From: Bacteroidales bacterium
Lineage (GTDB): Bacteria; Bacteroidota; Bacteroidia; Bacteroidales; WCHB1-69
Assembly: GCA_017527945.1 (NCBI GenBank)
Contig: JAFXPL010000024.1
Span: 1 to 13,590 of the forward strand
Length of the DNA: 13,590 bases
Reading direction: 5' to 3'
Shown here: positions 1-6,204 of the stretch, piece by piece
How positions within the stretch are numbered: position 1 is the stretch's first letter
How the letters are laid out: every line of letters starts with the position of its first letter
Notes under the pieces: generated by a model
Told to the model about the DNA's origin: nothing
The model's input: only the letters and a program-made list of their open reading frames with translations
The model's database searches: none
Position numbers and translations under genes: made by a program

Positions 1-1
1 A

Positions 2-481
2 GTGCCCGCTGGCAGCACCGACGTGGCCTACTGCCTGCGCATCTCCACCTCACAAAGCGACCAAAACGCAGACGGCCAATTCTGTCGCAGAATGGACGAA
101 AAATACAAGGAAATCAAACTGTTGGGATTACCCGTTTACGAATCGCACGGTTCCTCCTCCAACATCTTCCGCGAGCTGCTTAACGCCTGCGAGCCCTACC
201 GCGAGGAGGAGGCCTACTGCAACCTCTACATCTTCACCAGCTCCTCCGAAGCCAAAAAGTTCGCCGACGGCAAACCTGTGGCAGACCTGAAGTACAACGT
301 CGATCTCTCCAAGAAGGGCACCCAGTCGTGCAACGACCGCATCCCCACCAAAGGGGTGAAAACCCTCTACTTCGGCTTCGAGAACACCCGCGTGCGCTAC
401 TCCGTCTATCTCTGGTTAGAGTCCTTGGCCACCATGCCCACCACGGAATACTACCGGGCGAAGTACGTGGTGAAGGAGTGA
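2..481 (+). CDS. Unrecognised protein, 3' part of a gene cut by the window edge
   Basis: An open frame enters from the left edge and ends at TGA 479-481. The first in-frame GTG at position 2 is probably internal, so the true N-terminus is outside the window. The visible 159 residues contain five cysteines (in AYCLRIS, QFCRRM, LNACEP, AYCNLY and QSCNDR). The C-terminal third is rich in aromatic and alternating hydrophobic residues (KTLYFGFENTRVRYSVYLWL), which suggests beta strands. There is no visible enzyme motif, membrane segment or recognised family. Codon use is GC-rich with many C-ending codons, as in the following genes, which supports real coding. Only 91 bases separate it from the next gene, and that gene has its own promoter box. 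Given the neighbours, an exported protein is possible, but this is a guess because the signal-peptide region is not visible. Confidence 0.6.
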   Translation: MPAGSTDVAYCLRISTSQSDQNADGQFCRRMDEKYKEIKLLGLPVYESHGSSSNIFRELLNACEPYREEEAYCNLYIFTSSSEAKKFADGKPVADLKYNVDLSKKGTQSCNDRIPTKGVKTLYFGFENTRVRYSVYLWLESLATMPTTEYYRAKYVVKE

Positions 482-544
482 TCGGCCTAACAGCGGCCTT
501 TTCCTGCACTGGTGCATCCCACTCTCCCATTTCCCAAAAAAACG

Positions 545-552
545 TATCTTTG
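545..552 (+). promoter_or_regulatory. Bacteroidetes-type -7 promoter box before the AAA-ATPase-like gene
   Basis: TATCTTTG matches the Bacteroidetes -7 consensus TAnnTTTG. It is preceded by a seven-A run and lies 20 bases before ATG 573. No clear -33 TTTG lies 19-21 bases upstream. The same A-run plus GTAnnTTTGC arrangement recurs several times in the window, which raises confidence. It would drive the 573-4628 gene set, because no similar box was seen before the two following genes. Confidence 0.6.
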
Positions 553-572
553 CCGCGATAAAACCGTCCGTC

Positions 573-2168
573 ATGAACAACGCCCGCAAATACCCCGTCG
601 GAATCCAGACCTTTTCGGAAATCAGAAAGGGCAACTACGTCTATATCGACAAAACAGACTTGATGTGGGAGATGACCCGCATGAAATTCGTCTTCCTCAG
701 CCGGCCGCGCCGGTTCGGCAAATCGCTGCTGACCACCACGTTAGGCTCCTACTTCAAAGGACAGAAAGAACTCTTCGAAGGGCTCAAAATCATGGATCTG
801 GAGACGGAGTGGGAACAATATCCTGTCATACATGTCGATCTGAGCGTCGCGAAAGCGGAAACAACGGTGGAGGGGTTACGCAATGTGCTGTTCAGACTAC
901 TGAATCCTTACAAAGATGAGTATGGCGAGGGGGCGTACGAGGACTCCCCCGGCGGTCTGTTCAGCGGTCTCATCCACCGCGCATACGAGAAGACGGGCAA
1001 GCAGGTGGCCGTCATCATCGATGAGTACGACGCACCGCTGTTGGACAAACTGCACATTCCGCAAGTGTTGGAGGATTTCCGCAACGTGATGCAGGAGTTC
1101 TTCATCCAGCTCAAGGCCAACGAGGCCATGATCCGCTTCTGCTTCATCACCGGCATCACCAAGTTCTCGCAGCTCAGCATCTTCTCCACCATCAACAACC
1201 TCAAGAACATCTCCATGCTGCCCAAATATTCGGCCATCTGCGGCATTACGGAGACGGAGCTCACCACCTGCATGGCGGAAGACATCCAACAGATGTCAGA
1301 GGCTTTCCACTGCACCCCCGAGGAGGTACACGCTATACTGAAACGCCAGTATGACGGCTATAGATTCTCCGAAGAATCGGAGGATATATACAACCCTTTC
1401 AGTCTCATGAATGCTTTCGATGACAAAAAGTTAGAAAACTATTGGTTTGCGAGCGCCACCCCGACCTTCCTCATCCGCCAGATGCAGCATTTCCGCACCG
1501 ACATCACCACGCTGGAGCGAATGGATGTGCCTGCCAGCGCTTTCGACAGGCCAACGGAGGCTATGACCAACGCTCTCCCACTGCTTTATCATAGTGGTTA
1601 CTTGACCATAAAAGGCTACGACCGCTCCTCGCAGCTTTACACGCTCTCTATTCCCAACCAAGAGGTTCGCATCGGTTTCACCGAAGGCCTCCTGCCTGCG
1701 TATATCGGGTTGGAAGGGGCTGACGTGCAGAAAGGCTTCGCCCTGAAGTTCTGGCGCGCCCTGAAAAAGCGCGACATCGACCTCGCCATGAAGGAGATGA
1801 AGGCCTACTTCGCCGGACTTCCCTACGTGGAGGGCTTCCAAAAGAAGTTGGAGGAGGTGAAGAACTACGAGGGATTCTACGAATGGTCACTGTACCTGAT
1901 CTTCTCGATGCTCAACGTCTATGTACGAACGCAAGTCAAGTGCGCGGGCGGCCGCACCGACGTCGTGGTGGAGATGCCCGACACCACCTACGTCCTCGAA
2001 CTCAAGGCGAGCGGCACCGCGCAGGAGGCCTTGGACCAGATCAACAGCAAGGGGTATGCCCTGCCCTACGAGACCGAAGGCCGCCAGGTCGTGAAGGTCG
2101 GCGTGGCGTTCGAGCGGGAGACGATGACGGTAGGAGATTACAAAGTGGAATTAGGAATTAGGAATTGA
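573..2168 (+). CDS. AAA-ATPase-like / PD-(D/E)XK nuclease-superfamily (DUF1703-type) protein
   Basis: This 531-residue protein has the familiar AAA-ATPase-like plus DUF1703 layout, found in many copies in Bacteroidetes genomes. The N-terminal PVGIQTFSEIRKGNYVYIDK opens the family. SRPRRFGKSL (residues 43-52) is the Walker A-like loop, VIIDEYDAPL (147-156) the Walker B-like segment, and FITGITKFSQLSIFS (191-205) a conserved family segment. The C-terminal part (about 440-525) has the PD-(D/E)XK-like pattern GRTDVVVE followed by VLELKASG, then a conserved strand VVKVGVAF. Length is normal and no frameshift is seen. The molecular role of the family is unsettled; NTP-dependent action on nucleic acid is inferred from the domains. 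ATG 573 is chosen because it begins the conserved N-terminus and sits 20 bases after a -7 box. The last residues (VELGIRN) and the stop are encoded by a GGAATTA heptamer repeat. It probably leads an operon with the two SUMF1-like genes. Confidence 0.88.
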   Translation: MNNARKYPVGIQTFSEIRKGNYVYIDKTDLMWEMTRMKFVFLSRPRRFGKSLLTTTLGSYFKGQKELFEGLKIMDLETEWEQYPVIHVDLSVAKAETTVEGLRNVLFRLLNPYKDEYGEGAYEDSPGGLFSGLIHRAYEKTGKQVAVIIDEYDAPLLDKLHIPQVLEDFRNVMQEFFIQLKANEAMIRFCFITGITKFSQLSIFSTINNLKNISMLPKYSAICGITETELTTCMAEDIQQMSEAFHCTPEEVHAILKRQYDGYRFSEESEDIYNPFSLMNAFDDKKLENYWFASATPTFLIRQMQHFRTDITTLERMDVPASAFDRPTEAMTNALPLLYHSGYLTIKGYDRSSQLYTLSIPNQEVRIGFTEGLLPAYIGLEGADVQKGFALKFWRALKKRDIDLAMKEMKAYFAGLPYVEGFQKKLEEVKNYEGFYEWSLYLIFSMLNVYVRTQVKCAGGRTDVVVEMPDTTYVLELKASGTAQEALDQINSKGYALPYETEGRQVVKVGVAFERETMTVGDYKVELGIRN

Positions 2169-2175
2169 GGATTGG
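2147..2175 (+). repeat. Heptamer tandem repeat spanning a stop codon
   Basis: GGAATTA occurs twice in tandem, then GGAATTG and AGGATTG, giving four units of period 7. The TGA stop of the AAA-ATPase-like gene (2166-2168) lies in the third unit. A second heptamer run likewise contains the ApbE stop at 11918-11938. Because seven is not a multiple of three, successive units rotate the reading frame and expose stops in different frames. Confidence 0.75.
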
Positions 2176-2196
2176 GTTGGAAAAAGCTTGCTCTCT

Positions 2197-3492
2197 ATGG
2201 CACAGAACCTATCAGCATATCAACGATTTTTTCTCATCACGCTGATATTGTGTCTTTTATCAACCTTATTTCCGACACTGCTCTATTCCCAAAACGACAT
2301 ACCCTCCAACGGCAACCCGGTCATTGAAATGTATTTTGTGCCCTCCTGCACGTCTATGTCCGACGCGCAAACAAGCACCAAACCTAAGGGATTCTACATT
2401 GCCAAACACAAGGTCACGCGACGGCTTTGGAACGAGATCATGGGCACCTACGCGGACAGGGAGGCCGACGACTACCTGCCCGTAACCAACGTCTCCCGCG
2501 ACGAGGTGCAGCTCTTCATCTTATGGCTCAACCAGAAGACGAAGATGCAGTACCGTCTCCCCACGGAATCGGAATGGACATGCGCTGTCCGATCGGGCCT
2601 CCTTCCGGACGTCACCCCTTCCTTCTACCTCGGCGGCAACGACGCCTCCACGGGATTCCGACTGGCGATGGACCGCGAGGACAATGACGATGACAATGAC
2701 GATGACAATGACTATGACTATAACAATGACTATAACAATAACTATAACTATAACAATAACTATAACAATAACTATAACAATAACTATAACAATAACTATA
2801 ACTTAGACTATAACAATGACCGTGACTTTGTGCGGGGGGAGGGAGATTCTGCGAGAAAGGCGGGAAACACTCCCCCACCCTCCCAGACGACTGCCGCCGA
2901 CACCGTCAAGGCCAGTCTCCGGGAGCTCCTCGCCGCCGAGAAAGCCGCCGAACGAAAGGAACGTGCGACCCGGCGAAAGGCTTACCTCAACGCCCTCCCG
3001 CTGACCACCTTCTTCACCCTCAACGCCCAATACACCGCCATGCCGCAATGGTCGTTCGGGTTCAAGGTCGGCACGGTGAAGTTCTTCGGCTGGTATCTCA
3101 GCGCAATGACCAACTTCAACTTCCGAGGGGCCTTCTCCCCCTTCACTCCCGACGAACATTACGTCCTCACCGGCATCTCCAAGACCACCTACATGGAAGG
3201 CCAATTAGGGTTCGTCGTACGGCCGCACAACCTGGTCTCCTTCCATCTCGGGGCCGGCTACGGCTACCGCACCCTCAACCTCGAAAGCGACCATGGCTGG
3301 CACCATTACCCGAAACGGAGCTATTACGGTCCCACGGCCTCGCTCGGTGTGATGTTCCATGTCAAGGGCGTGGCACTCTCGGCGGAAGCCTGCGGGATGG
3401 TGTACAATTTGAACTCAATCAACGGCGTGCGGGGCGCGTTTGGCGTGAAGATGGGGGTGGGATTTTGTTTGCCCCGTGAAAAAAAACAATGA
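2197..3492 (+). CDS. Secreted protein: truncated SUMF1-like domain, Asp/Asn/Tyr repeat, barrel-like C-terminus
   Basis: ATG 2197 is preferred over the in-frame TTG at 2188, giving 431 residues. Residues 1-32 form a signal peptide (RFFLITLILCLLSTLFPTLL, then YSQ). Residues about 64-158 resemble the formylglycine-generating-enzyme (SUMF1) fold: GFYIAKHKVTRRLWNEIMG, PVTNVSRDEV, YRLPTESEWTCAVRSG and finally STGFRLAMD. The middle of the domain is missing: there is no DMSGNVWEW or RGGSW segment, so catalysis is unlikely. Residues 162-208 are a tandem Asp/Asn/Tyr repeat. An Ala/Glu/Lys/Arg-rich probably helical linker follows (235-262). From 267 to 426 there are alternating hydrophobic/polar strands rich in Gly and aromatics, ending in GVKMGVGFCL, as in outer-membrane barrels or beta sandwiches. 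The gene starts 28 bases after the AAA-ATPase-like gene and its stop overlaps the next ATG (ATGA), so translation may be coupled. Cell-surface location is inferred; the function is unknown. Confidence 0.75.
   Translation: MAQNLSAYQRFFLITLILCLLSTLFPTLLYSQNDIPSNGNPVIEMYFVPSCTSMSDAQTSTKPKGFYIAKHKVTRRLWNEIMGTYADREADDYLPVTNVSRDEVQLFILWLNQKTKMQYRLPTESEWTCAVRSGLLPDVTPSFYLGGNDASTGFRLAMDREDNDDDNDDDNDYDYNNDYNNNYNYNNNYNNNYNNNYNNNYNLDYNNDRDFVRGEGDSARKAGNTPPPSQTTAADTVKASLRELLAAEKAAERKERATRRKAYLNALPLTTFFTLNAQYTAMPQWSFGFKVGTVKFFGWYLSAMTNFNFRGAFSPFTPDEHYVLTGISKTTYMEGQLGFVVRPHNLVSFHLGAGYGYRTLNLESDHGWHHYPKRSYYGPTASLGVMFHVKGVALSAEACGMVYNLNSINGVRGAFGVKMGVGFCLPREKKQ
2680..2820 (+). repeat. In-frame 6/12-bp tandem repeat (Asp/Asn/Tyr codons)
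   Basis: About 141 bases consist almost entirely of GAC, GAT, AAC, AAT and TAT codons. The left part is built on GACGATGACAAT-like units (DDND). The right part is built on the 12-mer AACAATAACTAT (NNNY), repeated almost perfectly from about 2735 to 2800. Unit sizes are multiples of three, so slippage would change protein length without breaking the frame. The block sits exactly between the SUMF1-like end (GFRLAMD) and the C-terminal domain. Confidence 0.9.
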
Positions 3493-4628
3493 AAGTCATG
3501 AAGTTGCAGTTACATAATACGTTTGAGATTCCGCCAGTTCCTGACGTCTCTGGCGGAATGGTGCATCGTGGTCAAGGTCAAAAGGGAAAAAAGATGGGCG
3601 GCGAACGAGACATCTTTGGCCACAGTACAATTTATCTCGCCGCCCATCTTTTTCCCTCTCGCCTATTCAACAGTGTGCACCATTCCGCCGCGAACACAGT
3701 GAGCGAGCGGAATCTCCCACATTGCTTTTCTCTGGTTGTTGTGGCTTTTTTTGTTGCCGTTGCCGCTGTCTTCGCCTCCTGCGGCAAGGATCCCGTCTTT
3801 GTACAGGGCGATTACATCTATGAAAACGAGGATTTCACCCCTGTGGACAACGTCAACGGGATCCTCATCCACTGGGCCGACACGATGGACATTGGCGAGG
3901 AGCAGAAAAACGTGATACGGAACCTGATCGCGAATCTGGTGCGGGTGGAGGGCGGCACGTTCCAGATGGGCGCGCAGAATGCCGACCCGGCGGGCAGCAA
4001 TTACGATCCGGAGGCGCAAAGCAACGAGAGGCCCGTGCACGAAGTGACGCTCAGCGACTACCATATCGGCAAGTTCGAGCTCACCCAGCAGGAATGGTGC
4101 ACGGTCATGGGCTACGAGTTGGACTGGTCGGAACAGTATGGGAAAGGCGACGACTTCCCCGCCTACAATGTGTCAAGGAGCGAGGCGCTGCGGTTTCTGG
4201 AGAAGCTGAGTGCCATGACCCGGTTGCCTTTCCGGCTGCCCACCGAGGCACAGTGGGAGTATGCCGCGCGGGGCGGTTCCCGCTCGCTGCACTTCCGTTT
4301 CAGCGGCAGCAACAACGCGGACGACGTGGCCTGGCACAACAGAAATGCCGGAGGCGGGCTGCACAAAGCGGGTGAGAAACACCCTAACGAACTGGGTTTC
4401 CACGACATGAGCGGAAACTTATGGGAGTGGTGTTCAGACACATACGGGACATATCCCGCCACACCGCAGACCGACCCGATCACTGAATCTGGTGTACAAT
4501 ACGTGCTGCGCGGCGGCGCATGGACCTACCAGCCCGCCTACTGCCGCACCACCTGCCGGGATGCCTACAACGGTAACACCGCCAGCGTGTCCGTAGGCTT
4601 CCGGGTGGCGATGGAGTGCCGCCCGTAG
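3489..4628 (+). CDS. SUMF1/formylglycine-generating-enzyme-like lipoprotein
   Basis: Residues 130-379 form a complete SUMF1/FGE-like domain: VRVEGGTFQMG, ERPVHEVTLSDYHIGKFELT, FPAYNVSRSEALRFLEKL, PFRLPTEAQWEYAARGG, LGFHDMSGNLWEWCSD, YVLRGGAWTYQPAYCRTTC and SVGFRVAM. The cysteines form C-x3-C (YCRTTCR), not the C-x4-C pair of copper-dependent FGE, so sulfatase activation is doubtful. Many bacterial SUMF1 lipoproteins are non-catalytic or of unknown activity. A lipoprotein signal (FSLVVVAFFVAVAAVFASC, then GKD) puts the lipidated Cys at codon 98, which is abnormally late. ATG 3489 overlaps the upstream stop (ATGA), but codons 13-76 lie inside the REPIN-like element at 3525-3716. GTG 3699 within that element would give a normal 28-residue signal (MSERNLPHCFSL onward). 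The real start is therefore unsettled between 3489 and 3699. Domain identity is secure; substrate and role are not. Confidence 0.82.
   Translation: MKVMKLQLHNTFEIPPVPDVSGGMVHRGQGQKGKKMGGERDIFGHSTIYLAAHLFPSRLFNSVHHSAANTVSERNLPHCFSLVVVAFFVAVAAVFASCGKDPVFVQGDYIYENEDFTPVDNVNGILIHWADTMDIGEEQKNVIRNLIANLVRVEGGTFQMGAQNADPAGSNYDPEAQSNERPVHEVTLSDYHIGKFELTQQEWCTVMGYELDWSEQYGKGDDFPAYNVSRSEALRFLEKLSAMTRLPFRLPTEAQWEYAARGGSRSLHFRFSGSNNADDVAWHNRNAGGGLHKAGEKHPNELGFHDMSGNLWEWCSDTYGTYPATPQTDPITESGVQYVLRGGAWTYQPAYCRTTCRDAYNGNTASVSVGFRVAMECRP
3525..3716. repeat. REPIN-like element: two inverted 41-nt REP-like palindromes plus inner inverted repeat
   Basis: The left unit (3525-3565) and the reverse complement of the right unit (3676-3716) are both 41 nt long. 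They share the first 10 bases (GAGATTCCGC) and the last 14 (GGCGGAATGGTGCA) exactly, with a diverged middle. Each unit also folds on itself: ATTCCGCCAG pairs with CTGGCGGAAT (3528-3537 with 3550-3559), and ATTCCGC pairs with GCGGAAT (3682-3688 with 3707-3713). Between the units a further inverted repeat pairs 3584-3604 with 3637-3656, perfect except for one base in an A/T run. No target-site duplication is apparent. The two-palindrome head-to-head plan is that of REPINs mobilised by RAYT transposases in other bacteria; no RAYT gene is in this window. The full span is 192 bases, exactly 64 codons. Confidence 0.72.
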
Positions 4629-4651
4629 GTCGCACCGCCGAACCTATTTTT

Positions 4652-4725
4652 GCGAAAATTTGTGTATCAGCAATTTTTATTCGCGAAAATTTGTATTTTT
4701 GCGCGTTTTATTCGCAAAAATTTGT
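4652..4725 (+). promoter_or_regulatory. Three direct repeats at exact 31-bp spacing before the Fic gene (probable operator array)
   Basis: GCGAAAATTTGT occurs at 4652-4663 and 4683-4694, and GCAAAAATTTGT at 4714-4725. The spacing is exactly 31 bases, about three helical turns. The extended core TTTTATTCGC precedes copies two and three. The last copy abuts ATG 4726. A -7-like box lies between copies two and three. The encoded protein has an N-terminal winged-helix-like domain, so autoregulation at these sites is a reasonable inference. Confidence 0.6.
4694..4701 (+). promoter_or_regulatory. -7 promoter box of the Fic gene
   Basis: TATTTTTG fits TAnnTTTG and lies 24 bases before ATG 4726, inside the 31-bp repeat array. 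A second match, TATTTTTG at 4645-4652, lies one repeat further upstream. Either could be used. A repressor bound to the array would cover both. Confidence 0.5.
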
Positions 4726-6189
4726 ATGGTCTATCTCGACACAAACAAAGAAATCATATTCGCATCTTCGAATCCGGAGGTGTCGAGAGCTATTTCCAGA
4801 TTGCTTTCTGAGGGAAAATTGCGGAAGATAGCCCCTAAAATCTATTCCTCCAACCTCGTTGACAGTCCGGAGAGCATTGTCCGTCGCAACATCCTCCATA
4901 TTCTGATGTGGCGTTTTCCTGGGACAGTCATCAGTCACCGAAGCGCCTACGAAATGCGCATCACCCCTTCCGGCGACTTTTTCCTGACCGGAAAATCCAA
5001 CCGGAACGTCAAGGATTTGCCAGGGGTGACCGTCCATATTCTCAAAGGTCCCGAACCGGACGAAAAAGACATGCGATACGGCAACATGTTCATTGCCAGC
5101 GAATATAGATGGATGTTGGAAAACATGCAGCAGACCAAGAAAGAAGGGGGATGTTCCAAGATTCTGCCGCAAGAAGTTGTGGAAAAGAAATTGGGAAGCG
5201 TGATGATTGCCGGCGGCGAGGATGCGCTAAACGATTATCGGGACCAATTGCGTGCCACGGCACAGCGTCTCGGCATGGATCGGGAGTTCAAACGAATCAA
5301 TATTCTGATTTCGGCGATTTTGGCCACGCATTCAGCAGATGTTCTGTCTTCACCTGCGACAAGGGCGATGGCGGCGGGAATGCCCTACGATGAGAATCGT
5401 AAAGCACTCTTTGAGACATTGTTCGATGCCCTGCAAAGTCATCATTTTCTTTCATATCCAGTAGTCTCCTCCGAGTTAGAGTACCGGAATATTGCATTTT
5501 ACGAGAGCTATTTCTCGAATTATATTGAAGGAACGGAGTTCGAGGTGGACGAGGCCAGGAGAATTGTAGAGTCCGGTTTGCCAGCCGCCCACCGTTCTGA
5601 AGACTCCCACGACATATTAGGGACATTCAATGTGGTTTCTAACCGCAATGAGATGCAGCAATGCCCCGAGTCCATCCAAGATCTAAAGGATATTCTCCAA
5701 CGCCGCCATACCATCCTGCTATCTGGGAGGCCCGACTTGCATCCCGGGCAGTTCAAGGAGCGCAACAACCGGGCTGGGAATAAGGAGTTTGTTGATTACA
5801 AGTTAGTTCCCGGCACGTTGGAGGTGGGATTCAGCTATTATGCCGCCCTTTCCTCCCCGATGGCAAGGGCTGTCTATATGATGTACCTCATCAGCGAGAC
5901 CCATCCCTTTGACGACGGCAACGGCAGGGTGGCGCGGATGATGATGAACGCAGAGCTCTTCAAAGCGGGAGAGGCGAAAATCATCGTTCCTACAGTCTGT
6001 CGGGAGGATTATTTGCTCGCTTTAAGGAAGTTAAGCCGTCAAAAAGATCCATCTGCATACCTGAAAGTTATGGATATGCTGCATCGTTTCACCGCAACGC
6101 TTTATGGTCGGTCCACCGATGAGATGTTACAGTACCTGTACAAATGCAACGCCTTCTCCGAAGCCGACGAGCAATATCTAAGATTCTAA
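4726..6189 (+). CDS. Fic family protein with N-terminal winged-helix (AbiEi-antitoxin-like) domain
   Basis: This 487-residue protein starts at ATG 4726; the in-frame TTG 4660 lies upstream of the promoter box. Residues about 10-45 (VSRAISRLLSEGKLRKIAPK then IYSSN) look like the winged-helix opening of AbiEi-type antitoxins. The region to about 150 (ILMWRFPGTVISHRSAYEM onward) continues that similarity. The Fic core follows. The canonical motif HPFDDGNGRVAR is at 393-404, with catalytic His and the nucleotide-binding GNGR intact. The inhibitory helix SNYIEG at 264-269 matches (S/T)xxxE(G/N) and is N-terminal to the core (class II Fic). Family knowledge predicts AMP transfer to a hydroxyl side chain on a target protein, held in check by the inhibitory Glu. 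Target unknown. The gene has its own promoter and repeat array, and appears lower in GC than the SUMF1-like and ApbE genes by eye, which suggests separate acquisition. The next gene starts 15 bases downstream. Confidence 0.85.
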   Translation: MVYLDTNKEIIFASSNPEVSRAISRLLSEGKLRKIAPKIYSSNLVDSPESIVRRNILHILMWRFPGTVISHRSAYEMRITPSGDFFLTGKSNRNVKDLPGVTVHILKGPEPDEKDMRYGNMFIASEYRWMLENMQQTKKEGGCSKILPQEVVEKKLGSVMIAGGEDALNDYRDQLRATAQRLGMDREFKRINILISAILATHSADVLSSPATRAMAAGMPYDENRKALFETLFDALQSHHFLSYPVVSSELEYRNIAFYESYFSNYIEGTEFEVDEARRIVESGLPAAHRSEDSHDILGTFNVVSNRNEMQQCPESIQDLKDILQRRHTILLSGRPDLHPGQFKERNNRAGNKEFVDYKLVPGTLEVGFSYYAALSSPMARAVYMMYLISETHPFDDGNGRVARMMMNAELFKAGEAKIIVPTVCREDYLLALRKLSRQKDPSAYLKVMDMLHRFTATLYGRSTDEMLQYLYKCNAFSEADEQYLRF

Positions 6190-6204
6190 TTATCAAGCAA
6201 GACA

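Noticed and set aside
2680..2820. Phase variation by slippage in the Asp/Asn/Tyr repeat
   Set aside because: Units of 6 and 12 bases keep the frame, so on/off switching is not expected, only length change. On the opposite strand the Tyr/Cys/Ser-rich frame is a shadow.
3489..4628. SUMF1-like gene as a certain sulfatase-activating FGE
   Set aside because: The Cys spacing is not canonical, no sulfatase is encoded nearby, and the family is functionally broad.
4660..4725. 22-residue N-terminal extension of Fic from TTG 4660
   Set aside because: It would be translated from the repeat array and upstream of the likely -7 box. ATG 4726 begins a sensible winged-helix sequence.
4652..4725. CRISPR or replication iterons
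   Set aside because: Only three copies of a 12-mer, no Rep or cas gene, and the position is directly against a start codon. Operator is the simpler reading.
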